A DNA stretch of 22,747 bases from Desulfobacterales bacterium (lineage in GTDB: Bacteria > Desulfobacterota > Desulfobacteria > Desulfobacterales > JAFDCJ01): positions 1 to 22,747 of the forward strand of contig JAOZSC010000002.1 in the NCBI GenBank assembly GCA_029939875.1, in the 5' to 3' direction. Numbering within the stretch: the first letter of the stretch is position 1; each line of letters starts with the position of its first letter. The notes beneath the pieces were generated by a model that saw nothing but the letters and a program-made list of their open reading frames with translations, did not search any database and was not told the DNA's origin. The translations under genes and the position numbers were made by a program. Positions 16,322-22,747 of the stretch are shown here, one piece after another.

Positions 16322-17795
16322 GTCGCACCGAGAGAAAAAATACATAAAAAAATCCGGCGGTATAAATCAGAAGAAAAGGACTGACCAGGTATTTGCTGAA
16401 AAAAAGAAACAGGAACAGACCCGCCAGCGAATAAAGACCCATGATAAATTCGAGAACGGAAACGGCATTTAACGGGATGCCGTAGCGCTTGTCCTGCCAG
16501 CGGTCGTCGCGTTTTCTAATTCCGTATTTCGGCGTCCGGATGAAACCGCTTTTGATATTCAGCAGGGCTTCCAGGACGGCCCGGGTATTGTTGACGGCGA
16601 TTCCGGTGCCCAGGCACATCAAGACGGGAAGAAACTTGATGCGGCTTTTCCAGTCATGGTATAATATTTTCTGTGAAAACAGGTACATGGAAGATGGTCC
16701 ACAGGTGGCCAGACACAGCAGGGTAAATATCATGACCGGATAGGCAAGATGGTTAAAAAACCATTGGCTGTAAAGCATCGGGATGGAGGTCAGCACCACC
16801 AGCAGCATCATGGGATGAACCATGTAATGGGTCAGGTGCAAAAAAGCCTGGATTTTAACCATCAGCGAAACATCTGACTTGAAAAGGTGGCCGAGGTTTT
16901 TTTTGGCGGTTTGAATCGATCCCTTGGCCCAGCGGTGCTGCTGGGATTTAAAGGCATTGATGGTCACCGGCACTTCCGCCGGGCAGACCACCTCCGGCGC
17001 AAAATGCAGCCGCCAGCCCTTGAGCTGGGCCCGGTAACTCAGATCCAGGTCTTCGGTGAGGGTGTCGGCCTGCCAGCCGCCAGCATCTTCAATCGTTTTT
17101 TTACGCCAGACACCTGCGGTTCCGTTGAAATTCATGAAAAATCCGCTCCAGGCCCGCGATGCCTGCTCCACGCTGAAATGCCCGTCAATTCCCATGGACT
17201 GAGCCCGGGTCAACAGTGAATAATCGGCGTTAATATGCCCCCAACGGGTTTGCAGCATGCCGATGCGAGGGTCTGCAAAATATGGCACCGTCTCTTTTAA
17301 AAAATTGCGGTGGGGAACAAAGTCGGCATCAAAGATGGCCACCAGCTGTCCCCGGGTCGTTTTGAGGCCGTCGCGCAGGGCGCCTGCTTTAAAGCCGTCG
17401 CGCAGCTCGCGATGGATATATACCACGTTAATGCCGCCAGCCGTCATTTCATCCGCCATGGCTTTGGCGATGTCCACGGTGTCATCGGTGGAGTCGTCCA
17501 GAATCTGGATTTCGAGCAGTTGCTGCGGGTAGTCCAACCGGCAAACCGATCGGACCAGGCGTTGCAACACGTAGCGCTCATTGAAAATCGGCAGCTGGAC
17601 GGTCACCCGGGGCCAATCTTTTTCGGGGTAGTTGCGATAAAAATGCTCTTTGATCTGTTCATGGTGCCGGGCCACCCGGTCCTGGTTGCGGCGATAAAAG
17701 AGCATCAGCAGGTAGCAATTCATGCCGTAGGTAAACAGCGCCACCAGGGCAAACAGGTAGATGATCAGACACACATATTGAAGATAGTTCATCAT
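16296..17795 (-). CDS. Cellulose synthase/CslA-like processive GT2 membrane glycosyltransferase
   Basis: The 499-residue protein has an N-terminal helix (about 8-34), a cytosolic GT-A domain and a C-terminal group of about four to five helices. All processive GT2 motifs are present: QLPIFNE (67-73), LDDSTDDT (99-106), DAD (156-158), TED (247-249) and QQHRW (285-289), the Q-x-x-RW signature of cellulose, hyaluronan and mannan synthases. It probably polymerises a beta-linked chain and extrudes it through its own channel. The sugar is unknown; plant CslA glucomannan synthases are recalled as similar in layout. No PilZ domain, BcsB or BcsC-like partner is encoded nearby. It is the first gene of the - strand operon; tandem ATGs at 17795/17792 leave a one-residue ambiguity. 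Confidence 0.9.
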   Translation of the reverse strand: MMNYLQYVCLIIYLFALVALFTYGMNCYLLMLFYRRNQDRVARHHEQIKEHFYRNYPEKDWPRVTVQLPIFNERYVLQRLVRSVCRLDYPQQLLEIQILDDSTDDTVDIAKAMADEMTAGGINVVYIHRELRDGFKAGALRDGLKTTRGQLVAIFDADFVPHRNFLKETVPYFADPRIGMLQTRWGHINADYSLLTRAQSMGIDGHFSVEQASRAWSGFFMNFNGTAGVWRKKTIEDAGGWQADTLTEDLDLSYRAQLKGWRLHFAPEVVCPAEVPVTINAFKSQQHRWAKGSIQTAKKNLGHLFKSDVSLMVKIQAFLHLTHYMVHPMMLLVVLTSIPMLYSQWFFNHLAYPVMIFTLLCLATCGPSSMYLFSQKILYHDWKSRIKFLPVLMCLGTGIAVNNTRAVLEALLNIKSGFIRTPKYGIRKRDDRWQDKRYGIPLNAVSVLEFIMGLYSLAGLFLFLFFSKYLVSPFLLIYTAGFFYVFFLSVRHGHGKPSS

Positions 17796-17994
17796 TAGGT
17801 TTAGCCGGAGATATTCAGCAGCAGCTATTGTCGGGCGGTGATTTTTTCTGCCGCTGGTCAGTAGTCCGCCGAAAACGAGAAAACTTACGTTTGTCAGCGA
17901 TAAGAGATCGAAAACGATAAAGAAAAACGCTCGTTTGGGCGCGAACAGCGGTCACAGGCTATCGGGTCCCGGGACAACAAGCAAATATCTAAAA

Positions 17995-18723
17995 TTAAGG
18001 CTTGCGGGCCACGATGGTTGCCATGGCATTTTGAACTTCGTACACCTCAAGGTCGAAGCCGGCCTTTTGTAGACAATGCTCCGTCCAACGCGGGCAAATC
18101 CGGAGTTTGCGGAAAAAGCTTTTTTTCAGGGTCCAGCGGCCCGCGCTTTTTTCATACACGATGTCATGCACCTTGACGGTATCTTTTTCATATTCGAGGA
18201 AACAGGTGAAAATCCTCCGGGAATCGCTTCCGACAGGAATAAAGCGCTGCAGCCCTGTTAATTCCCGGGTGAAGTCGCGAAAGTGCAGAATCAGCCGGCC
18301 ATTTTCCGCCAGCGCCCGGAAGGCCTGGCCGATCATTTTTTCAACCTGCGCTGAAGAGACCAGATGGGTCAGGGTATCTCCCATGCAGACAATCAACTCG
18401 ACGGTCGGCGGCGCGTGCACCCGGAAGTTGAGCAGGTCATCTTCAATGGCGACGATGGGAAGCCGGCCGACATTTTTTTTCAACTGGGCCAGCAGAGACC
18501 GGTTCATGTCAACGGCAATGACGTTGAAGCCGGACTCGGCCAGGGGGATGGACTGAAATCCGCAGCCGGCTCCCAGGTCAACCGCCGTGCCGGCACCCCG
18601 GGAGCGGACGCCGTGGGCATGAAAAAAAGCCCGGTTTTCAGCAATTTTGACATCCCAGCCGCCCGCCATCCATGCATAGCAGGGAGCAAGCAGTTGGTCA
18701 TAATGTTGTTTGACGCTGGCCAT
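17995..18723 (-). CDS. Class I SAM-dependent methyltransferase
   Basis: The 242-residue protein has motif I AVDLGAGCGFQSIPLAESG (47-65), the acidic end of strand 2 VIAVDMN (68-74), and VCMGDTLTHL (112-121), followed by the usual RLILHFRDFT strand. These are the SAM-binding elements of the Rossmann-fold methyltransferases. The C-terminal part, with EYEKDTVKVHDIVYEK, is beta-rich and may shape the substrate site. The substrate cannot be inferred. AAGGA precedes ATG 18723 at a somewhat long distance. It lies 152 bp downstream of dodecin, with a terminator between, and 200 bp upstream of the glycosyltransferase operon, so it is probably its own unit. Confidence 0.85.
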   Translation of the reverse strand: MASVKQHYDQLLAPCYAWMAGGWDVKIAENRAFFHAHGVRSRGAGTAVDLGAGCGFQSIPLAESGFNVIAVDMNRSLLAQLKKNVGRLPIVAIEDDLLNFRVHAPPTVELIVCMGDTLTHLVSSAQVEKMIGQAFRALAENGRLILHFRDFTRELTGLQRFIPVGSDSRRIFTCFLEYEKDTVKVHDIVYEKSAGRWTLKKSFFRKLRICPRWTEHCLQKAGFDLEVYEVQNAMATIVARKP

Positions 18724-18810
18724 CGAGGTTTGTTGTCCTTAACTTTAGTTTTTTTGTATTCAACAATGGGGAGGATTTTTTTGCAGGCCGGGCAACTGGA
18801 AAAAACGGAT

Positions 18811-18850
18811 GGTGCCCGGCATCGGGTCACAACCCAAAGTGTCAGGCACC
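18811..18850 (-). terminator. Dodecin terminator with GTGCCTGACA-type arms
   Basis: On the - strand GGTGCCTGACA pairs with TGCCGGGCACC (one mismatch, one G-T pair), with a small inner GGGT/ACCC hairpin; a six-T run follows about nine bases later. It lies 25 bases beyond the dodecin stop. The GTGCCTGACACTTT arm resembles a core seen in REP-like repeats of several bacteria (recalled, not searched), so it may be a repeat recruited as a terminator. Confidence 0.6.
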
Positions 18851-18875
18851 ATCATTGGTTACTATTTTCGTCGGA

Positions 18876-19088
18876 TTACTCGGTGAAGTATTTGAATGAG
18901 AGGTTCACCCGGGCACGAAAAGCGGTGACTTTTCCGTTTTCAACTTTCATGTCCAGCTTTTCGATTTCGGCCACTCGTAAATCCCTAAGGGATTTGGATG
19001 CGGTTTCCACCGCGTTTTTTGCGGCGTCTTCCCAGGAAGTGTTACTGCTGCCCACCAATTGGATGACTTTGTAAACACTGTCGGCCAT
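18876..19088 (-). CDS. Dodecin (flavin-binding storage protein)
   Basis: The 70-residue protein MADSVYKVIQLVGSS... has the dodecin size and pattern: a first strand with VYKVIQLVGSSNTSWEDAAKNAV, one helix, then EIEKLDMKVENGKVTAFRARVNLSFKY. Dodecins form hollow 12-mers that bind riboflavin, lumichrome, FMN or CoA and buffer free flavin. The flavin-stacking aromatic is usually the Trp in the SWEDA segment, present here. The ATG at 19088 follows AAGGGGG with good spacing. The gene has about 190 bp of structured leader if the promoter-like sequence at 19280-19308 is used. No flavin-biosynthesis gene is adjacent. Confidence 0.93.
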   Translation of the reverse strand: MADSVYKVIQLVGSSNTSWEDAAKNAVETASKSLRDLRVAEIEKLDMKVENGKVTAFRARVNLSFKYFTE

Positions 19089-19194
19089 TTTGTACCCCCT
19101 TTCGCGTGCGCCAAAACTTTATGGCAATTCGGTTTTTGCCTGTGGCGGCGGCCATGTGCTTCGGTACCACCGCCTCCCTTGTTGTCCGTCGTCT

Positions 19195-19249
19195 GCCGGT
19201 TACAGCAAGCCTCCCAGGCGCACCAGGCCCGGGGAGGCGTCAAACCGGT
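19195..19249 (-). promoter_or_regulatory. Stable stem-loop in the dodecin upstream region
   Basis: Two nested helices are visible: CCGGTT/AACCGG (19196-19201 with 19243-19248) and GCCTCCC/GGGAGGC (19209-19215 with 19232-19238). An asymmetric internal loop separates them, and a 16-base apical region can itself pair (GGC/GCC). A two-helix element with a purine-containing internal loop in a leader is typical of cis-regulatory RNA, but it fits no riboswitch class I can recall. The active strand is not certain; the - strand (dodecin leader) is favoured because the promoter-like sequence at 19280-19308 would transcribe it. Confidence 0.4.
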
Positions 19250-19279
19250 GCTTTCATATGACCTGCTTGCATACCCAGT

Positions 19280-19308
19280 AAGCTAAACGATGAACCCGTC
19301 AAAGTCAA
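19280..19308 (-). promoter_or_regulatory. Weak sigma-70-like promoter candidate for dodecin
   Basis: On the - strand TTGACT and TAGCTT are separated by 17 bases. The -35 is good (TTGAC), the -10 is poor. It would place the transcript start about 185 bases before the dodecin ATG, leaving a long leader that contains the stem-loop at 19195-19249. Remaining sequence between 19089 and 19475 shows no gene; the frame opening at 19290 is rejected as an N-terminal extension. Confidence 0.3.
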
Positions 19309-19412
19309 GCCCGAAAAGGACAGGCTGTACAACCCTGCCGGCATTGCGTACCGCGTATCCAACAGGCGCGGCGCCTCCCCGGCGAAGCCGTAACCATGGG
19401 ATTCTATTTTGC

Positions 19413-19441
19413 TTGATTATAGGATTAATTGTCTGTATACA
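19413..19441 (+). promoter_or_regulatory. Sigma-70-like promoter for the toroid/acyltransferase unit
   Basis: TTGATT and TATACA are separated by exactly 17 bases in a locally AT-rich stretch. Transcription would start near 19448, giving a leader of about 28 bases to the ATG at 19476. This supports that start over the in-frame ATG at 19290, which would lie upstream of the promoter. Confidence 0.55.
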
Positions 19442-19475
19442 TATTTTTTTACAGAAAAAGATAAGGTGGCACGGA

Positions 19476-20513
19476 ATGAAACCTGAGACTTCGACAAGTA
19501 GACCGGTACCGGACATTTCCATCAGCATTGACGGCGTTTGCAACGTGATTGCACAAACTCAGCTGCCCAGCGGGGAAATTCCCTGGTGTGAAGGACAAAA
19601 AACGGATCCCTGGGATCATGTTGAAGCAGCCATGGGTCTGAGCATTGGCGGTTATCTGGCCCAGGCTCAGAAGGCCTTTGAATGGCTCGCGCGCATGCAG
19701 CTTGAAGACGGCAGCTGGTATGCTGCATACATGCAAGGCAAGCCTGAAGATAAAACCCGGGATGCCAACATGTGCTCATACATCGCGGTGGGCATGTTTC
19801 ATTATTACCTGGTGACGGGGGATGTCGCTTTTTTAAAGCGGATGTGGAAAACGGTTGCCGCGGCCATTGATTTTGCCCTGAGCCTGCAGGCCCCCGAAGG
19901 CGAGATTCACTGGGCCATCAGTCCCGAAGGCCGCATTGACCCCATGGCCCTGTTAACGGGGTCCAGCTCCATCTATATGAGTTTAAAATGCGCGCTTGCC
20001 ATTGCCCGGACACTCGGACATCCCGCATCCGGCTGGCAGCGCGCCCTGACCAGGCTGGGAGACGCCATCCGCTATAAGCCACACCTGTTTAATATTGCCA
20101 AATCGCGTTTTTCCATGCATTGGTTTTATCCCATCCTTTGCGGCGCCCTGGCAGGGGCTGATGCCCGCAAGCGCGTGGATAAGTACTGGAAAAAATATAT
20201 CATCGAAGAACGCGGCGTTCGATGCGTTTTTGATGAACCATGGGTGACCATTGCTGAAACTTCGGAGTTGTCACTGGCCCTGGCGGCCATGGGAAACCTG
20301 CAGCTGGCCAAAATCGTTTTTAGCTGGATCAGCGACAGGACCTATCAAGACGGCTCCTACTGGTGCGGTTTTACCTGCCCGGATATCACCATCTGGCCCG
20401 AGGAGAAAATCACCTGGACCAATGCCGTGGTCCTCATAGCGGCGGATGCCATTTACGGCCTGACCCCGGCGGGGCAGATTTTCAGCCACCAGTTTTGGCT
20501 AGGATCTAAATGA
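19476..20513 (+). CDS. Alpha/alpha-toroid protein (prenyltransferase-like or GH15-like)
   Basis: The 345-residue soluble protein is rich in paired helices with repeated G-x-W/Y motifs: QLPSGEIPWCEG, WLARMQLEDGSWYAAY, DANMCSYIAVGMFHYYL, ALSLQAPEGEIHWAI, ISDRTYQDGSYWCGF. QxxDGSW-type repeats recall terpene cyclase/prenyltransferase barrels, while the spacing and acidic residues (EDGSW, D-AN, PEE near the C-terminus) also fit six-hairpin glycosidases such as glucoamylases. No signal peptide is evident. Start: AAGGTGG precedes ATG 19476 and the promoter at 19413-19441 fits it. The reading frame extends 62 codons further upstream, but that part is Pro/Arg-rich and out of character. The acyltransferase follows in the same frame after the TGA. 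Function is unknown; sugar processing is a reasonable guess from the neighbourhood. Confidence 0.72.
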   Translation: MKPETSTSRPVPDISISIDGVCNVIAQTQLPSGEIPWCEGQKTDPWDHVEAAMGLSIGGYLAQAQKAFEWLARMQLEDGSWYAAYMQGKPEDKTRDANMCSYIAVGMFHYYLVTGDVAFLKRMWKTVAAAIDFALSLQAPEGEIHWAISPEGRIDPMALLTGSSSIYMSLKCALAIARTLGHPASGWQRALTRLGDAIRYKPHLFNIAKSRFSMHWFYPILCGALAGADARKRVDKYWKKYIIEERGVRCVFDEPWVTIAETSELSLALAAMGNLQLAKIVFSWISDRTYQDGSYWCGFTCPDITIWPEEKITWTNAVVLIAADAIYGLTPAGQIFSHQFWLGSK

Positions 20514-20537
20514 CGGCAGTATGGCGAAAAGGAATTA

Positions 20538-21260
20538 TTGTTGCGAAGAGACCACCGCCCATACTTTATCAAGAAAGCCCACCTGAAGATCCAGGAGTTT
20601 TACGTTAACCACTTCCTGCGGCCCCAGCTTGAAAGCCTCGGTGAAAATTTTACTTTTATGCGGCCCTGGTATGTGGAGATTTTTGGTACCCCCATTGAAC
20701 TGGGGAATTGCGTCAATGTGGTGGCGTCATCGGACAGGAGGGTCTCGCTGGCCATCTGGTCCGAGCAAAAAGATCTGGGACGCATCCGGATCGGCGACTA
20801 CTGCCTGATATGTCCGGGTGTAAGGATCGGGTCAGCCCACGAAATTACGATCGGGGACAACTGTATGATCGCCAGCAATGCTTACATTACCGACGCTGAC
20901 TGGCATGATATTTACAACCGCATCGCCATAGGCAGAACCGAGCCGGTTGCAATTTATGATAATGTCTGGATCGGCGACAGCGCCATCGTCTGCAAGGGAG
21001 TGACCATTGGAGAAAACAGTATTATCGGCGCCGGGGCGGTGGTGGTGGACAACATCCCTGCAAACTGTGTGGCGGCCGGCAATCCGGCCCGCGTTGTAAA
21101 GCAGCTGGATGTCGAAGAATCGTTTACGACCCGGGCGCAGTTTTTTGTCGACCCCGGGGGGCTGAACCGGGCCTTTGATCAAACCGACAGGCAGCTTTTA
21201 CGCAGCAATACATTACTGCACTGGCTGAGGTATCTCTTGTTCCCGAAAAAAGATGACTAA
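20538..21260 (+). CDS. Hexapeptide-repeat (left-handed beta-helix) acyltransferase
   Basis: The 240-residue protein has a helical N-terminal part (about 1-60) and a left-handed beta-helix of [IV]-G-x-x-x-x repeats: IRIGDYCLICPGVRIGSAHEITIGDNCMI, then IYDNVWIGDSAIVCKGVTIGENSIIGAGAVVVDNIPANCVAAGNPARVV. The ending GNPARVVK and the D-W-H catalytic-loop region (ITDADWHDI) are typical of O-acetyltransferases of the maltose/galactoside/xenobiotic type, which transfer acetyl from acetyl-CoA to a sugar hydroxyl. There is no in-frame ATG near the start; TTG at 20538 or 20541 behind AAAGGAA is the likely initiator, about 25 bases after the previous stop. Overlapping signals and close spacing imply co-transcription with the toroid protein and with the Gly-zipper gene. 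Confidence 0.85.
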   Translation: MLRRDHRPYFIKKAHLKIQEFYVNHFLRPQLESLGENFTFMRPWYVEIFGTPIELGNCVNVVASSDRRVSLAIWSEQKDLGRIRIGDYCLICPGVRIGSAHEITIGDNCMIASNAYITDADWHDIYNRIAIGRTEPVAIYDNVWIGDSAIVCKGVTIGENSIIGAGAVVVDNIPANCVAAGNPARVVKQLDVEESFTTRAQFFVDPGGLNRAFDQTDRQLLRSNTLLHWLRYLLFPKKDD

Positions 21261-21273
21261 AGGAGGAAAAGAA

Positions 21274-21783
21274 ATGAGACGTATAAATCAATGGTTGATA
21301 ATTTTGCTGTTGCTGGCATTTACCGGCGGCATGTCAGCGGCCCAGGACCCGATCGTTTACCCGGCCAAGGGTCAGAGCCAGGATCAGATGGAAAAAGATA
21401 AATATGAGTGCTACAACTGGGCCAAACAGGAAAGCGGTTTTGACCCCATGAAGATGCCGACCGCCTCGGCGCCGCCGCCGCCTAAACAGGCCCGAAGCAG
21501 TACCGCCGGCGGCGCGGTCAAAGGCGGCGTGGGCGGTGGACTGCTGGGAGCAGGAGTTGGCGCCATTGCCAGGGGGAAGAAAGGGGCTAAAAAAGGGGCG
21601 CTGATCGGTGGCCTTTCCGGTGGTGTTATCGGTGGTGCGCGAAGTTCTTCGCAGCAAAAACATGATCGCAAAGCCCGTAAAAAATGGGAGAAGCAGCAGT
21701 CAAATCAATACCTGCACCAGCGCAATACTTACAACCGTGCTTACGGCGCCTGCCTGGAAGGCAGGGGATACAGCGTGAAATAA
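21274..21783 (+). CDS. Exported Gly-zipper protein
   Basis: The 169-residue protein has a signal peptide (INQWLIILLLLAFTGGMSA) and a short charged region ending in KYECYNWAKQESGFDP, a block common to YMGG-like Gly-zipper proteins. A membrane-associating glycine zipper follows (GGAVKGGVGGGLLGAGVGAIARGKKGAKKGALIGGLSGGVIGGA, about 78-120), then a Lys/Gln-rich, Cys-containing tail (YNRAYGACLEGRGY). Two Cys far apart (KYEC and GAC) could form a periplasmic disulfide. The start ATG at 21274 follows a strong AGGAGG that overlaps the stop of the acyltransferase; the upstream ATG at 21253 lies within that gene. The role is unknown; such proteins are often envelope-stress related. Confidence 0.8.
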   Translation: MRRINQWLIILLLLAFTGGMSAAQDPIVYPAKGQSQDQMEKDKYECYNWAKQESGFDPMKMPTASAPPPPKQARSSTAGGAVKGGVGGGLLGAGVGAIARGKKGAKKGALIGGLSGGVIGGARSSSQQKHDRKARKKWEKQQSNQYLHQRNTYNRAYGACLEGRGYSVK

Positions 21784-21808
21784 GAATGCGGAAGGCGGAA
21801 TGCGGAAG
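21784..21808. repeat. Direct repeat GAATGCGGAAG x2
   Basis: GAATGCGGAAG occurs at 21784-21794 and 21798-21808, immediately after the Gly-zipper stop codon. GAATGCGG-type tandem words are frequent in some deltaproteobacterial spacers (recalled). No function is apparent. It belongs to the same class as the tracts at 354-374 and 3756-3810, each abutting a gene end. Confidence 0.5.
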
Positions 21809-21924
21809 ATGCAATCACCGCGAAACACTTCTGGCAGGCTATATGTGGGCTAATGTTCATAAAGATACAAACTCAAGATGGTGGATAAGAATTTTACAAA
21901 TTTTATAAGCAATGGGAGATTGCC

Positions 21925-22359
21925 ATGAATAATATAAAATTGCTTAGTTTGATAGGGTTATTCTTTTTTATTTTTTCATTAACCGTTTGGGCTGGTGACT
22001 TTGACGGATCCAGGCCTTTGTTGCTGGCGGTAAGCACGGCAATGGAATGCACTCCCGACGACGGGTGCCATGCGGTGACGCCTGAAAGCATGGATTTGCC
22101 CCGGTTTTTTAAAATCGACTTTGCAAAAAAGACGATCGGCCCGGCCATGGAGAATAACACCCGACCGGCGAGCCCCATCGAGCGCATGGAGCTTGTCGAC
22201 GGCAAGCTGATTTTACAGGGGGCTGAAGACGGGTATCAGTCGGTGCGGGACGGTTTGGGCTGGACCATTGCCATTGCCGAAGATACCGGCCGGGTGGTCA
22301 TGACGGCCTCCGGCGACCAGGTGGCCTTTGTGGTGTTCGGCGCCTGCCTGCCGCAATAG
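21925..22359 (+). CDS. Secreted protein of unknown function
   Basis: The 144-residue protein has a clear signal peptide (KLLSLIGLFFFIFSLTVWAGD). The mature part of about 120 residues is mainly beta-predicted, with FFKIDFAKKTIGP, LVDGKLILQGAED and GWTIAIAEDTGRVVMTASGDQVAFVVFGAC. Three Cys occur (ECTPDDGC near 42-48 and the C-terminal GAC), allowing one disulfide. I do not recognise the family; the layout resembles small periplasmic proteins that detect a reagent or metal, but this is not evidence of function. GGGAG precedes ATG 21925. It lies 141 bp after the Gly-zipper gene. Confidence 0.72.
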   Translation: MNNIKLLSLIGLFFFIFSLTVWAGDFDGSRPLLLAVSTAMECTPDDGCHAVTPESMDLPRFFKIDFAKKTIGPAMENNTRPASPIERMELVDGKLILQGAEDGYQSVRDGLGWTIAIAEDTGRVVMTASGDQVAFVVFGACLPQ

Positions 22360-22490
22360 CAAAACAAAGAGGAAATAGTCATTCAAAGTCCTACATTGGT
22401 TTTTTCATTCGACCATCTCAGGGCATAGTTTGCCTGTGGATAGTTTGACGCAGAATATTCGATGTTCATCTTTTGCTCCGGAGGGCGCTG

Positions 22491-22747
22491 ATGAAACAGA
22501 TTATATTTGCAGTCGTTTTGTTGATTGTATTGTTCACCGGTCTTTCATCGTTCGGCGCAGGGGTCGTTGTCGATGAGGAGGGCAAATTCTCCAAACAGAC
22601 GCTCAGCCTTCCCTACGCCTTTTACAATGAAAGTTTTGGATTCTCCGCGGGCTATGTTTACGGCGTTGTGGGTTATCCCCAGAAGCAGTCGACCTTGCTG
22701 GCAACGGTCATGGCGGGCACCACGGGCTCGGCCATGGGATTTCTGGT
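22491..22747 (+). CDS. BamA/TamA-like outer-membrane protein, N-terminal part (cut by window end)
   Basis: The first 85 residues are visible: a signal peptide (IIFAVVLLIVLFTGLSSFGAG) and then LPYAFYNESFGFSAGYVYGVVGYPQKQSTLLATVMAGTTGSAMGFLV. A short periplasmic lead followed directly by barrel strands with alternating aromatic/Gly residues matches single-barrel members of the BamA/TamA surface-antigen family that lack POTRA repeats. GGAG lies eight bases before the ATG. The product continues past 22747 and its C-terminal signature strand is not visible, so the family call is moderate. Confidence 0.65.
   Translation, partial: MKQIIFAVVLLIVLFTGLSSFGAGVVVDEEGKFSKQTLSLPYAFYNESFGFSAGYVYGVVGYPQKQSTLLATVMAGTTGSAMGFL

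Noticed and set aside
17796..17994. Possible small RNA or tRNA in the methyltransferase/glycosyltransferase spacer
   Set aside because: No cloverleaf, strong hairpin with U-tract or promoter was seen, only a GTCCCGGGAC palindrome near 17965.
19195..19249. FMN or c-di-GMP riboswitch
   Set aside because: Only helical symmetry matches; the conserved loop bases of these classes are not found in either strand.
19290..19475. N-terminal extension of the toroid protein from ATG 19290
   Set aside because: It has no ribosome site and lies upstream of the promoter-like sequence at 19413-19441; the peptide is Pro/Arg-rich and unlike the rest.
20511..20513. Selenocysteine read-through joining toroid protein and acyltransferase
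   Set aside because: No hairpin with a GGTCT-type loop follows at the required distance, and the context is not a known selenoprotein motif.

Overview
The window looks like chromosomal DNA from a strictly anaerobic, Gram-negative bacterium of the Desulfobacterota (deltaproteobacterial) type. This is inferred from gene content, not from a marker tree: a selenocysteine-containing NuoG-like formate dehydrogenase, several single-haem c-type cytochromes, a Gly-zipper envelope protein, an outer-membrane barrel start, and sugar-polymer genes mixed with radical SAM proteins. No phage, plasmid, CRISPR, IS or rRNA/tRNA gene was recognised.

Layout. 1-109: the 3' end of an unidentified + strand gene. 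110-440: a gene-free convergent spacer with a large palindromic repeat and a bidirectional terminator. 441-5804 (- strand): fdhA, one 922-residue protein read through an in-frame TGA at 2076-2078 as selenocysteine with an E. coli-like SECIS hairpin; then a VanZ-like membrane protein and thrS. 6035-11388 (+ strand): RNase D (rnd), then a group of exported or membrane haem proteins. Two of these carry nearly the same 71-residue C-terminal cytochrome c module on unrelated N-terminal parts; the third resembles cytochrome P460. The group ends in a broken membrane/sulfatase locus. 11426-17795 (- strand): a tight six-gene operon, in transcription order a cellulose-synthase-like GT2 membrane transferase, a GT-C (GT87-like) mannosyltransferase-type membrane protein, a DPM1-like GT2, two different radical SAM/SPASM proteins, and a DUF2064 'rSAM/selenodomain-associated' transferase. 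17995-19088 (- strand): a SAM methyltransferase and a dodecin, which has a long, structured upstream region. 19476-22747 (+ strand): an alpha/alpha-toroid (prenyltransferase- or GH15-like) protein, a hexapeptide-repeat acyltransferase, a Gly-zipper protein, a secreted protein of unknown function and the start of a BamA/TamA-like outer-membrane protein.

How the parts may work together. The operon at 11426-17795 has the logic of a glycan pathway. The DPM1-like enzyme would make a polyprenyl-phosphate sugar, the GT-C protein would use it on the periplasmic face, and the CslA/cellulose-synthase-like GT would polymerise or extrude a chain. Two SPASM radical SAM enzymes and a DUF2064 nucleotidyl/glycosyl transferase are translationally tied to them. 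The toroid protein and acyltransferase could modify the product, but they lie in a separate transcription unit. This operon is the best candidate in the window for an undescribed pathway; its product cannot be read from sequence alone.
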